Of a stretch of DNA of 64,000 bases, positions 44,117 through 53,050 are shown piece by piece. The stretch spans positions 1 through 64,000 of the forward strand of contig BTQZ01000002.1 in assembly GCA_036986135.1 (NCBI GenBank), written 5' to 3'. The translations under genes and the position numbers were made by a program. A model generated the notes under the pieces. It did not search any database. It had not been told where the DNA came from and was given only the letters and a program-made list of their open reading frames with translations. The stretch comes from JADFRG01 sp036986135 (lineage in GTDB: Bacteria; Chloroflexota; Anaerolineae; Anaerolineales; E44-bin32). Position 1 is the stretch's first letter. Each line of letters begins with the position of its first letter.

Positions 44117-45268
44117 ATGCGGACCGCCTTAGCCACATTGCTCTTGGGCATCGCCCTCAGCTTCTTAGCTGTGTACCCTGCGAGCGCAGAGGAACCCGCT
44201 CCGGACCGCCGGGATTACGTCTGCGCGCCTCGGCTGCAGTTGCGTCAGCCGCAGCGTTGCCCGCGCTATGGCCCGGGAGGCAAGATCAGCGAGTTGGCCC
44301 AGCTGGGGCTGCTTTCGCCGAAGCCGTTGCCGACCGCCGCGATTGACCCGACCCTCGGCTACTTTCCGCTACGCTATTTGAAGGTTGGCTCGGGTCCGGT
44401 CTCCTTCTACTCCAGTGCGGAGGATGCAGCCGGCGGGGGCGGCGGAGTCTCATCCATCGGTAAAGGCTTCGTCTACCTGACCTATACCGACCGACTTGAG
44501 AGCTCAGGTTCCACCGTCTATGCGACCTCGAACGGTTATGTGCGCGGGAGTCAGGTCAGCAGAGTTGAGGTCCCGCGTTCTCTTGGGCTGGCATTCACGC
44601 GAACCCCGGATCGACCCTTCGCCTGGGTGATCTCAGGCGGCACGTGTGCATCGGGTGAACCGGGGGGAGCTCCTAACTACAGCGATGGCCCTTGCTTCAC
44701 GCGCAACTCGGTGGTCCAGATCTACGGCGAGCAGCAGGTGGGCGAGTGGAAGTGGTATCAGATTGGGCCGGATGAGTGGATCGAGCAGCGGTTGCTGGCG
44801 GTCGTAACCCCCGATCCGACGCCGCCAGAGGGCGTGGATCCGCAGGACCGCTGGATTTCGGTCAACTTGTATGAGCAGACGGTGATGGCCTACGATGCCG
44901 GGGTCCTGAAGTTTGCTACGGTATCCTCCACCGGCCGCAATGGATTCTGGACGAAGCCTGGCTTGTTTCAGGTCTGGGCGAAACTCGGGCGGACCGACAT
45001 GAGCGGCGGGATTCCGGGCGACGAAGACAATTACTATTTCCTTCAAGACATTCCCTGGGTGCTGTATTTCGATGAGGGCAGAGCGCTGCACGGCACCTAC
45101 TGGCACGCCAAGTTCGGTACCCCGACCTCGCGTGGCTGCGTCAATCTGACGTTTAGAGACGCGAATTGGATCTTCGAATTCGCGGGCGAGGGCAGCTGGG
45201 TGTATGTCTGGGACCCCTCCGGGAATACGCCTACCGACCCCTCGCTGTACGGTCCCGGCGGCGCCTAG
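44117..45268 (+). CDS. Secreted L,D-transpeptidase (YkuD domain)
   Basis: A 383-residue exported protein. Signal peptide 1-24 (cleavage after ASA). Residues about 85-235 look like two SH3-type segments, and the YkuD domain begins at WISVNLYEQTVMAYDAGV (about 260). The catalytic motif is HGTYWHAKFGTPTSRGCVNL with Cys near residue 341. Such enzymes form 3-3 peptidoglycan cross-links or attach proteins to the wall. It stands alone between thrS and a small gene, with a leaderless-type promoter. Confidence 0.88.
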   Translation: MRTALATLLLGIALSFLAVYPASAEEPAPDRRDYVCAPRLQLRQPQRCPRYGPGGKISELAQLGLLSPKPLPTAAIDPTLGYFPLRYLKVGSGPVSFYSSAEDAAGGGGGVSSIGKGFVYLTYTDRLESSGSTVYATSNGYVRGSQVSRVEVPRSLGLAFTRTPDRPFAWVISGGTCASGEPGGAPNYSDGPCFTRNSVVQIYGEQQVGEWKWYQIGPDEWIEQRLLAVVTPDPTPPEGVDPQDRWISVNLYEQTVMAYDAGVLKFATVSSTGRNGFWTKPGLFQVWAKLGRTDMSGGIPGDEDNYYFLQDIPWVLYFDEGRALHGTYWHAKFGTPTSRGCVNLTFRDANWIFEFAGEGSWVYVWDPSGNTPTDPSLYGPGGA

Positions 45269-45285
45269 CCGCTCCGCGACAGGGA

Positions 45286-45303
45286 GTGCGTCTTTCGACG
45301 CAC
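45286..45303 (+). terminator. Hairpin after the L,D-transpeptidase gene
   Basis: GTGCGTC-TTTC-GACGCAC forms a 7-bp stem 17 bases after the stop. No T tract follows, so it is a weak terminator candidate. The remaining gap to 45512 shows no other structure I can support. Confidence 0.45.
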
Positions 45304-45512
45304 GACCCGTTGTACTCATCCATTTCTGACAGCAGCTCGCAACTAGGACCTTGCCCGGACCCGCTCGCGGTTGCTCCTGCAATTTTATGTAAAGAAGCAC
45401 GGGGCAGGTGGGGTCGCGATGGTACTAAAGTACTCTGCCCTGCATTGACCTCCCTTATCTAAAATCCTGCCCACTTCCGAAAACTGCCGCTCAACCCGGA
45501 AGGGGGGTCCCA

Positions 45513-45866
45513 ATGTACGCCGAGAATGAACTGTTGTTCCCGTCTCATGTGATTCCTAAACTCAGGGAATCGCGGGGGGAAGCCTGGGCCAAGCTAGTCG
45601 ATCGCGTGTCCAGGCTGCCTGAGAATCATCCTGAGAGCCTGGCTTTCTCTCTCATGATGATTCGCCTGGACGGATGCATGGCCTGCGAAACCGATTCGTA
45701 CCGGGCCATGAAGGGCTGCCTGGGCTGCGCACTCCAGACCTTGAGGCGCTTCAAAGGCTCCGATCAGGAGCTCTTGCAGCGCGATCAGGAGGCCTTGATG
45801 GAAGTCGAGGAGCATCTGGAGTCAGTTCCAACAGCACCACTGTATATCGCCGCTCGCGCCGCCTGA
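45513..45866 (+). CDS. Small protein with two CxxC pairs, unknown function
   Basis: A 117-residue soluble protein. Two closely spaced pairs, CMAC (in LDGCMACETDSYRAMK) and CLGC (in GCLGCALQTLRRFKGSD), could bind zinc or an Fe-S cluster or act in thiol exchange. The rest is helical, and the segment QELLQRDQEALMEVEEHL looks like a coiled helix. ATG at 45513 follows a G-rich ribosome-binding site and a terminator follows the gene, so it is a single-gene unit. I do not recognise the family. Confidence 0.7.
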   Translation: MYAENELLFPSHVIPKLRESRGEAWAKLVDRVSRLPENHPESLAFSLMMIRLDGCMACETDSYRAMKGCLGCALQTLRRFKGSDQELLQRDQEALMEVEEHLESVPTAPLYIAARAA

Positions 45867-45889
45867 GAGCTCGATCCCGCGACTGGCAG

Positions 45890-45915
45890 GGGCTGTCCCA
45901 AGGGGCAGCCCTTTT
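45890..45915 (+). terminator. Intrinsic terminator after the CxxC protein
   Basis: GGGCTG (45890-45895) pairs with CAGCCC (45906-45911), extended by weak pairs inside the loop, and TTTT follows. It lies 24 bases after the stop codon. Confidence 0.7.
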
Positions 45916-46090
45916 CATTTCTGAGCTGCTCGCACCAGCAGGTCATTTTATCCCCTCGATCATCTCACCTTGGAGCCCCGATCATCTCTACGCGCGCCTC
46001 CGGCCCCAAAATGGGCCCAAAAGGGCCATATGGTAAACTTGCCTCCCTCTCGAGGAGGTGTGCCCGCTCCCGAACCGAGCGAGTGCTTTA

Positions 46091-48088
46091 ATGCTCACTA
46101 CTCCGGAACGACTCCTCTTTTTTCTCCTTCTTCTTACAACAATTTACCTAACCGCAATAGCCATAAAGCGCCTCGTCCGGATCATTGCACGCGGGCGCGG
46201 CAAGCCGGATTGGAAGAGGGGTGTCCGGCGCGCCTGGCAGGCCGCAGCCAAGACGGTAACCTTCTCCCCCGTTTTCCGGGCTCGTCTTGGCCCCAGCCTA
46301 TTGCATGCGTTGGTGGGTTGGGCCTTTATCTATTATCTTCTGGTCAATTTTGGGGATGTGCTGGAGGGTTTCATCCCCGATTACATTTTCCTCGGCACCG
46401 GTACCATAGGAAATCTCTATCGGCTGGGGGTCGACGTGCTCACTGTGGCGGCCCTGGTCGGCATGACTGGCTTGCTCATCCGCCGCTTTGCCCTGCGCGC
46501 GCCAGAGTTCGCCATACGGGAAACGACTACTTTGCACCCGAAGGCCAGGGCCGGGATTCGCCGGGATTCAGCGATCGTTGGTGGATTCATCCTGCTTCAT
46601 GTCGGATCCCAGTTTCTAGGTCAAAGTTTCGCCATCGCCAAAACGGGAGCCGATCCCTGGCAGCCATTCGCCTCCGCGGCGGCCGGCCTATGGGGCGGAT
46701 TCTCCGAGACGGCGCTTACCGTGGGCGAACACCTGTGGTGGTGGTTGGCCATCGGCTCCATTCTGCTCTTCCTGCCTTACTTTCCGTATTCGAAACACAT
46801 CCACCTCTTCTTTGCACCCCTTAATTTCCTCCTGCACCCGGAGCGTCCTTCGATGGGTACGCTGGACGCACTGGATTTTGAGGACGATTCGGTGGAGCAG
46901 TTTGGAGTGGCACGGTTGGAAGATCTATCCTGGAAGGGGCTGATGGATGCCTATGCCTGCATCATGTGTAACCGATGTCAGGACGTGTGCCCGGCCTACG
47001 AAACCGGCAAGGTGCTCTCGCCCGCGGCCCTGGAAATCAACAAGCGCTACTTCTTGAATCAAGAGGGATCTCGGCTAGCTGCAGGGGAGGCGAGCGATCA
47101 GACCATGCTAGATTTCGCGATCTCCGCTGAAGCGGTTTGGGCCTGCACCTCGTGCGGCGCCTGCGTGGAGGTGTGTCCGGTCGGAAACGAACCCATGCGG
47201 GATATCCTGGAGATCCGCCGGGATCTAGTCTTGATGGAGAACGAATTTCCGGAACAACTTCAAACCGCCTACCGGGGGATGGAAAGAACGGCCAATCCCT
47301 GGAACATTCCGGCGGAAGAGCGTCTGAAATGGGCGGAGGGGCTGGACGTTCCGACCATTCAACAAAATCCGGAACCGGAGATATTGTGGTGGGTAGGCTG
47401 CGCGGCCGCGACGGACTCCCGGGCGCAGCGCACGGCCCGTGCATTTGCCAAAGTGCTTAATAAGGCCGGGGTCAACTTCGCGGTCCTGGGGACCCAGGAG
47501 AAATGCACCGGAGACGCCGCACGTCGATCCGGTAATGAATACCTATTTTATGAGCTTGCGAGCAGCAATGTGGAGATTCTAAACCGGGTCAACGCTCCAC
47601 GTATCGTCGCTATCTGTCCCCACTGCCTGCATACGATAAAAACGGAGTATCCGGCTTTCGGTGGAGACTACGAAGTTGTCCACCACTCGGAGTACATTCA
47701 GGAGTTGATAGCTTCTGGTCGTTTGCAGTCCAATGGGGATCCGATCTTGGAGAACGTGACTCTGCACGACCCTTGCTATTTGGGCCGGCAAAACGGAATT
47801 GTGGCGGCGCCCCGGGAAGCGCTTGGGCTGGTGGACATCCAACTCCATGAGATGCCGAGGCATGGATCCGATTCATTTTGCTGTGGGGCAGGAGGGGCCC
47901 AGTTCTGGAAGGAGGAAGAATCGGGTCAGGAGCGAGTAAGTGCGGATCGCATCCGGGAGGCGGAGGCGACAGGCGCAAACACCTTGGCTGTGGCATGTCC
48001 ATTCTGCCTGATCATGCTCTCGGATGCATCGCAGAACGGGATGCAGGTACGCGACCTGGCCGAAATCGTGGCCGAGCGCGTGAGTTAA
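46091..48088 (+). CDS. Membrane-bound Fe-S reductase, HdrD/EtfD-like
   Basis: A 665-residue protein. The first 230 residues hold five or six membrane helices with His residues suited to heme b. Two 4Fe-4S motifs follow (CIMCNRCQDVCP and CTSCGACVEVCP), then two CCG-type domains (VGCAAATD, CPHCLHT, DPCYLGRQNG, FCCGAGGAQFW). This layout fits electron-transfer flavoprotein:quinone reductases of the EMO/EtfD type and HdrD-like proteins. ATG at 46091 starts before the first helix. It lies 12 bases ahead of the 2-oxoacid dehydrogenase genes, suggesting that it feeds electrons from branched-chain or fatty acid oxidation to quinone. Confidence 0.87.
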   Translation: MLTTPERLLFFLLLLTTIYLTAIAIKRLVRIIARGRGKPDWKRGVRRAWQAAAKTVTFSPVFRARLGPSLLHALVGWAFIYYLLVNFGDVLEGFIPDYIFLGTGTIGNLYRLGVDVLTVAALVGMTGLLIRRFALRAPEFAIRETTTLHPKARAGIRRDSAIVGGFILLHVGSQFLGQSFAIAKTGADPWQPFASAAAGLWGGFSETALTVGEHLWWWLAIGSILLFLPYFPYSKHIHLFFAPLNFLLHPERPSMGTLDALDFEDDSVEQFGVARLEDLSWKGLMDAYACIMCNRCQDVCPAYETGKVLSPAALEINKRYFLNQEGSRLAAGEASDQTMLDFAISAEAVWACTSCGACVEVCPVGNEPMRDILEIRRDLVLMENEFPEQLQTAYRGMERTANPWNIPAEERLKWAEGLDVPTIQQNPEPEILWWVGCAAATDSRAQRTARAFAKVLNKAGVNFAVLGTQEKCTGDAARRSGNEYLFYELASSNVEILNRVNAPRIVAICPHCLHTIKTEYPAFGGDYEVVHHSEYIQELIASGRLQSNGDPILENVTLHDPCYLGRQNGIVAAPREALGLVDIQLHEMPRHGSDSFCCGAGGAQFWKEEESGQERVSADRIREAEATGANTLAVACPFCLIMLSDASQNGMQVRDLAEIVAERVS

Positions 48089-48100
48089 AGGAGAAACTGC

Positions 48101-49108
48101 ATGGAAGCTCAGGAAGATCTCCAGGTCGATCTCAGCACGGAGAGCCTGCTCGAGATGTATTGGCTGATAGTGCTCTCCCGCCGGCTGGACGAGCGGACCT
48201 GGGTGCTCCACCGACAGGGAAAGATCGCTTTCCATATCTCAGGCATTGGCCACGAGGCGGCGCAGGTAGGCGCCGCCCTGGCTCTGCGCAGGGGGCAAGA
48301 TTGGGTGGTGCCCTACTATCGCGACCTGGCCTTGATGCTTGCGCTCGGATTCACGCCGAAGGAATTTATGCTCGGTGTGATGGGAAAGAAGGGCGAACCC
48401 AGTTCGGGCGCCCGACAGATGCCCAGCCACTGGAGCCTGAAGCGTATGAATGTAGTCAGCCACTCATCACCGGTTGCCACCCAGGCGCCCCATGCCTCTG
48501 GAATAGGCTTTGCCATCAAAATGCGCGGGGATGATGTGGTCGTGCTCACTTCCATTGGCGAGGGATCAACCTCCCAGGGCGAGTGGTATGAGGCGGTCAA
48601 CTGGGCCGCTGTGCATCAGCTACCGGTCGTGTTCATGGTGGAGAACAACCTGTACGCGATCTCGGTCCGTCAGGAACGGCAGATGGCGGTCGAGCACGTG
48701 GCCGATAAGGCGGCCGGCCTGGGCCTGCCCGGTGTGACGGTGGATGGCCTGGATGCTTTGGCGGTCCATCAAGTGATGACGGAGGCTGTCGATCGCGCGC
48801 GTTCGGGAGGCGGTCCAACGGTAGTCGAAACCATGGTTCAGCGAATGACCCCTCATTCCTCGGATGATGACGATCGATCCTATCGAACGCGGGAAGAACT
48901 TGAAGCGCTCAAGGCTCAGGACCCGCTGGATTTGCATCGAGACAAGCTGCTTGCCGCGGGAATCCTCACCGAAGAGGCTGAGCGCGAAGTACAGGCGCGG
49001 GCAAAGAGAGAGGTAGACGAGGCCGTGGCGTTCGCGACGGAAGCTCCTTATCCGGATATATCCGAGGCGAGTTATCCGGTGTACGCGGAGGACCGTAGAG
49101 ATGACTGA
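48101..49108 (+). CDS. 2-oxoacid dehydrogenase E1 alpha subunit
   Basis: A 335-residue thiamine-diphosphate enzyme subunit. SIGEGSTSQGEWYEAVNW followed by FMVENNLYAIS is the ThDP-binding motif; GEG in place of GDG is also found in Bacillus BkdAA. RQMPSHWSL and TPHSSDDDDRSYRT resemble branched-chain type E1 more than pyruvate E1. With E1 beta it decarboxylates a 2-oxo acid and transfers the acyl group to lipoate on E2. It overlaps the E1 beta start by 8 bp. Confidence 0.9.
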   Translation: MEAQEDLQVDLSTESLLEMYWLIVLSRRLDERTWVLHRQGKIAFHISGIGHEAAQVGAALALRRGQDWVVPYYRDLALMLALGFTPKEFMLGVMGKKGEPSSGARQMPSHWSLKRMNVVSHSSPVATQAPHASGIGFAIKMRGDDVVVLTSIGEGSTSQGEWYEAVNWAAVHQLPVVFMVENNLYAISVRQERQMAVEHVADKAAGLGLPGVTVDGLDALAVHQVMTEAVDRARSGGGPTVVETMVQRMTPHSSDDDDRSYRTREELEALKAQDPLDLHRDKLLAAGILTEEAEREVQARAKREVDEAVAFATEAPYPDISEASYPVYAEDRRDD

Positions 49109-50087
49109 GATGACTCTGATCGAAGGCCTGCGTCAGGGCATGGATGAAGAGCTCGAAAGAGACGCGCGCGTTTTCATAGTGGGTGAAGATGTCGGGCCGC
49201 GCGGCGGCGTTTTTCGCGCCACTCAAGGTCTTTATGAGAAGTACGGCGAAGATCGAGTGGTCGATTCACCCCTGGCCGAGCTATCGATTGTAGGAATCGG
49301 GATCGGGACTGCACTGTATGGGATGCGACCCATTTGCGAGATCCAGTTCGCAGACTTTATCTACCCCGCCTTCAATCAGATCGTCAGTGAAGCAGCTCGC
49401 ATGTGCTATCGATCCGGCGGCGAGTGGACCGTGCCCATGGTCATTCGTGCCCCCTATGGCGGCGGAATCGGCGGCGGGCTCTATCATTCGCAGTCCATAG
49501 AGGCATTCTTCACGCATGTACCTGGCCTGAAGGTCGTGGTTCCTTCCACGCCGTACGACGCGAAAGGCCTGCTGAAGTCGGCGGTGCGGGATCCCAACCC
49601 GGTAATTTACCTTGAGCCGAAGAAGGGCTACCGGTTGATCCGAGGGGAGGTACCGGAAGACGAGGAAGTGCTGGTGCCCATCGGGCCGGCACGCCTATCA
49701 CGAGAAGGAACGGATCTGTCGGTATTCGCCTACGGGATGATGCATCACTATTGTCTTGAGGCGGCTGAAAGGGTTTCCCAGGAAGGGATTGACACCGAAC
49801 TGGTCGACCTGAGAACGCTCAAACCGGTCGATCGTGAGACCGTGCTGGCCTCTGTGGCTAAGACGGGGAAGGCCTTGATCGTCCACGAAGACAATCTGAC
49901 CGGAGGCTATGGGGCGGAAATCGCCGCCATCCTGGCGGAGGAAGCGTTTGCAGACCTGGATGCTCCGGTGCGTAGACTGGCTGGACCAGATGTGCCCGCC
50001 ATGCCTTACAGTCATCCATTGCAGGACTGGTTTATGCCAGATGCGGATAGAATCGCAGATGCCATTCGCGAGCTGGCTGCCTACTGA
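49101..50087 (+). CDS. 2-oxoacid dehydrogenase E1 beta subunit
   Basis: A 328-residue beta subunit with GEDVGPRGGVFRATQGL, EIQFADFIYPAFNQIVSEAA, RAPYGGGIGGGLYHSQS and the C-terminal transketolase domain (VHEDNLTGGYGAEIAA). Together with the alpha subunit it forms the E1 heterotetramer. ATG at 49101 within the E1 alpha tail. Followed after 78 bp by E2. Confidence 0.92.
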   Translation: MTEMTLIEGLRQGMDEELERDARVFIVGEDVGPRGGVFRATQGLYEKYGEDRVVDSPLAELSIVGIGIGTALYGMRPICEIQFADFIYPAFNQIVSEAARMCYRSGGEWTVPMVIRAPYGGGIGGGLYHSQSIEAFFTHVPGLKVVVPSTPYDAKGLLKSAVRDPNPVIYLEPKKGYRLIRGEVPEDEEVLVPIGPARLSREGTDLSVFAYGMMHHYCLEAAERVSQEGIDTELVDLRTLKPVDRETVLASVAKTGKALIVHEDNLTGGYGAEIAAILAEEAFADLDAPVRRLAGPDVPAMPYSHPLQDWFMPDADRIADAIRELAAY

Positions 50088-50165
50088 CTCGCAGTTGGGC
50101 GTCAGCCGACAACCTGCGAAAGAACGGATTTATCAAGGCCGGAACGCTGCTAGACGGAGAGAAGC

Positions 50166-51476
50166 ATGACAACTGAGGTCATCATGCCCAAGCTCGGCGA
50201 ATCCGTGGTGGAAGGCACCGTAACAAAGTGGCTCAGGCACCAAGACGACCGCATCGAGGAATTTGAGCCGCTGGTAGAGATCAACACGGACAAGGTCGAT
50301 ACGGAGGTGCCATCGCCAGCCACGGGCACGATCCTGAAGCTGTTCGTCGCCGAAGGAGAAACGGTGAACGCGGGAACGCTGTTGGCAGTGATCGGTGAGC
50401 CGGGAGAAGAGGTCCCGGAGGCGCCCCCGGCTCATGATGAGCCGGATACGCCGCCGGCCGGCGATCGCGATGGAGAAGTCCAGACTATGGCCGCGGAGGC
50501 CAGCGCCCCGGCGGTTCCAAAGGTCGGAGGCGAAGATCTCGGTTTCATTTCCCCGGTCGTCGCCCGCATCGCTACTGAACACAATGTGGACCTCAGTCAG
50601 GTCTCTGGAACTGGAAGCGGAGGTCGGATCACAAAGAAAGACGTGCTGACTTACGTCGAGGGCCGTCAAACGGCCGCACCGTGGGAGGAACCGGCCTCGG
50701 GCGAGCTCTTCCGGCCCACCGAGGAGATCTTTGGCAAGAAGCCATCCGCGGCAGCAGAGCCCGCCGCACGAGCAGGCACGGTCCTGCCTCTGGATGCCGT
50801 GCGCACACAGATCGCAGAGCACATGGTCCGCTCCAAGCGCACCAGCGCGCACGTTACGACGCTAATGGAGGCGGACCTGGGGCGTGTGATTTCCCACCGC
50901 AAGGCGCACAAGGAATCCTTCGGGCGCGAAGGTGTTAATCTGACCTTTACGGCTTATTTTGTCGCCGCGGCCGTCGAGGCACTGAAGGAAGTTCCGATCG
51001 TCAATTCCTCATGGAGTGAGGAGGGGATCGTGCTGCACAAGGCGGCGAACATCGGTGTGGCGGTTTCCCTCGGGGAAGCGGGATTGATCGTGCCTGTGCT
51101 CAAGAACGCCGAGCAATTGTCGCTGCTGGCAGTCGCCAAGACGCTCAATGATCTGGCCGAGCGCGCCCGCGGTCATAAGCTGGTCCCGGATGAAGTTCAA
51201 GGTGGGACGTTTACGATCACAAATCATGGCGTAAGTGGCTCGCTTTTTGCCACGCCGATCATCAACCAGCCTCAGTGCGCCATCCTGGGTGTTGGTGTAC
51301 TGCAGAAACGCCCAGTGGTTATTGAGGGGATGTCACCCAGCGGCGAGCCAGAGGATTCGCTGGCGATACGCCCGATGGTGTATCTCACGCTCACCTTCGA
51401 CCACCGCATCATCGACGGCGCCATAGGGGATCATTTTCTAGGCATCGTTGTGCAACGCCTGCAGTCCTGGACCTGA
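50166..51476 (+). CDS. Dihydrolipoyl acyltransferase E2
   Basis: A 436-residue E2. Lipoyl domain 1-80 with lipoylated K43 in INTDKVDTEVPSP; an Ala/Pro/Glu linker; E3-binding domain at about 125-160 (ISPVVARIATEHNVDL, GRITKKDV); and catalytic domain from about 200 with active His in LTFDHRIIDGAIGDHF. One lipoyl domain only, as in branched-chain and Gram-positive-type complexes. It carries the acyl group from E1 to CoA. Confidence 0.93.
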   Translation: MTTEVIMPKLGESVVEGTVTKWLRHQDDRIEEFEPLVEINTDKVDTEVPSPATGTILKLFVAEGETVNAGTLLAVIGEPGEEVPEAPPAHDEPDTPPAGDRDGEVQTMAAEASAPAVPKVGGEDLGFISPVVARIATEHNVDLSQVSGTGSGGRITKKDVLTYVEGRQTAAPWEEPASGELFRPTEEIFGKKPSAAAEPAARAGTVLPLDAVRTQIAEHMVRSKRTSAHVTTLMEADLGRVISHRKAHKESFGREGVNLTFTAYFVAAAVEALKEVPIVNSSWSEEGIVLHKAANIGVAVSLGEAGLIVPVLKNAEQLSLLAVAKTLNDLAERARGHKLVPDEVQGGTFTITNHGVSGSLFATPIINQPQCAILGVGVLQKRPVVIEGMSPSGEPEDSLAIRPMVYLTLTFDHRIIDGAIGDHFLGIVVQRLQSWT

Positions 51477-51564
51477 GAACGGCCCTCAGTAATCTCGGAT
51501 TTCCCGACTGCCACGATGAGCAAATTGCCTGGGCGCGCCCTGCGCCCATTTGGAGGGAAGCTGA

Positions 51565-52962
51565 ATGCCTGATTACGACGTTGTGGTCATAGGAGCGGGG
51601 CCCGGAGGTTACGTCTGTGCCATCCGCGCCGCGCAATTGGGGCTCAAGACGGCCATCGTAGACCGCGAATGGCTTGGGGGAGTGTGCCTTAATATCGGAT
51701 GTATCCCCTCAAAGGCGCTGCTGAAAAACGCTGAGCTGGCACACATCCTGAGGGAAAGAGGGGAGGAATTCGGATTTGCAATTGAGGGCCTGGAGCTAGA
51801 TTACGGACGGGCGGTTGAGCGCAGCCGAGAAGTCGCCGATCGGTTGGTGAAGGGCGTCGGCTTCTTAATGAAGAAGAACGAAATCGACGTCCATATGGGC
51901 GAAGCGGTCCTGCGCGCGCCCCATTCGATCGCGGTCACGAGCTCCGAGGGGGAAGAGACTGAGCTTGGTGCGAAGAACATCGTAATCGCCACCGGTGCGA
52001 GCGCGGCTTCAGTCCCCGGAATGGAGATCGACGGGGAGCGAGTATTGACCTATCGTGAAGCCATCCTTCAGACCCGGGCCCCGAAGTCGGTGCTAATTGT
52101 GGGGTCAGGTGCGGTCGGCCTCGAATTCGCCACTATCTGGAATGGCTACGGGGTGGAGGTGATCATCGTGGAGATGCTTCCACGCATCGCGCCGCTCGAG
52201 GACCAGGATGTCAGTAAGGAGCTTGCCAAGGAGTTCCGTAAGCGCGGCATCAAGATTAGGGCAGACACGAAGGTGGAGAGCATCGAGGTGCTCAAGACCA
52301 AGGTGGTGGCGACGGTTTCGCGTGATTCGGGAGAGGAAGTGCTGGAAGCCGAGCAGGCCTTAGTGGCGATCGGCTTCCGTCCCAACACGGCGGGCTTTGG
52401 ATTGGAGGACCTCGGTGTGCAGCTTACTGAGTCCGGAATGGTGGAGATCGACGAGCGAATGGCCACCAATGTCCCGGGGATTTGGGCCATCGGCGATGTA
52501 ACCGGTAAACTACAACTGGCCCACGTCGCAATGGCGATGGGCATCGTGTGCTCCGAAAACATCGCAGGCGCAGAGACGATCGAACTCAATTACGAGATGA
52601 TGCCGCGGGCCACATATTCTCATCCGCAGGTGGCCTCTTTCGGAATGACGGAGGCCCAGGCCGAACAGAGAGGGTACGAGGTGCATGTCGGCAGGTTCCC
52701 CTTCCTGGCCAACGGAAAATCGCTTGGAATGGGTGAGACTGCGGGGTGGATTAAGCTGGTCTCAGATGCCCGCTACGGCGAGATTCTGGGAGCACACTTG
52801 ATCGGACCGGAAGTTACGGAATTGCTGCCAGAGCTGACACTTGCCCAGAGCATGGAACTTACGCTTGCCGAAATTGCGCGTAATATCCATGCGCATCCCA
52901 CGTTAAGTGAAGCTATCATGGAGGCTGCACATGCAGCCGAGGGGGAAGCGATTCATATCTAG
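51565..52962 (+). CDS. Dihydrolipoyl dehydrogenase E3
   Basis: A 465-residue flavoprotein. FAD site VVVIGAGPGGYVCAIRAAQL, redox disulfide C41/C46 in GGVCLNIGCIPSKALL, NAD site VLIVGSGAVGLEFATIW and the C-terminal active-site HAHPTLSEAIMEAAH with its His/Glu dyad. It re-oxidises dihydrolipoate on E2 and completes the complex. GGAGG upstream of ATG 51565. Confidence 0.95.
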   Translation: MPDYDVVVIGAGPGGYVCAIRAAQLGLKTAIVDREWLGGVCLNIGCIPSKALLKNAELAHILRERGEEFGFAIEGLELDYGRAVERSREVADRLVKGVGFLMKKNEIDVHMGEAVLRAPHSIAVTSSEGEETELGAKNIVIATGASAASVPGMEIDGERVLTYREAILQTRAPKSVLIVGSGAVGLEFATIWNGYGVEVIIVEMLPRIAPLEDQDVSKELAKEFRKRGIKIRADTKVESIEVLKTKVVATVSRDSGEEVLEAEQALVAIGFRPNTAGFGLEDLGVQLTESGMVEIDERMATNVPGIWAIGDVTGKLQLAHVAMAMGIVCSENIAGAETIELNYEMMPRATYSHPQVASFGMTEAQAEQRGYEVHVGRFPFLANGKSLGMGETAGWIKLVSDARYGEILGAHLIGPEVTELLPELTLAQSMELTLAEIARNIHAHPTLSEAIMEAAHAAEGEAIHI

Positions 52963-53050
52963 GAGGCTGCAGGCGCCAGTATGCGAGTGAGCTTAACTCG
53001 GTAAAAATAGGGATGGTAGCGGTGAGGGCCACCAGCTAAGGAGAAAACAG

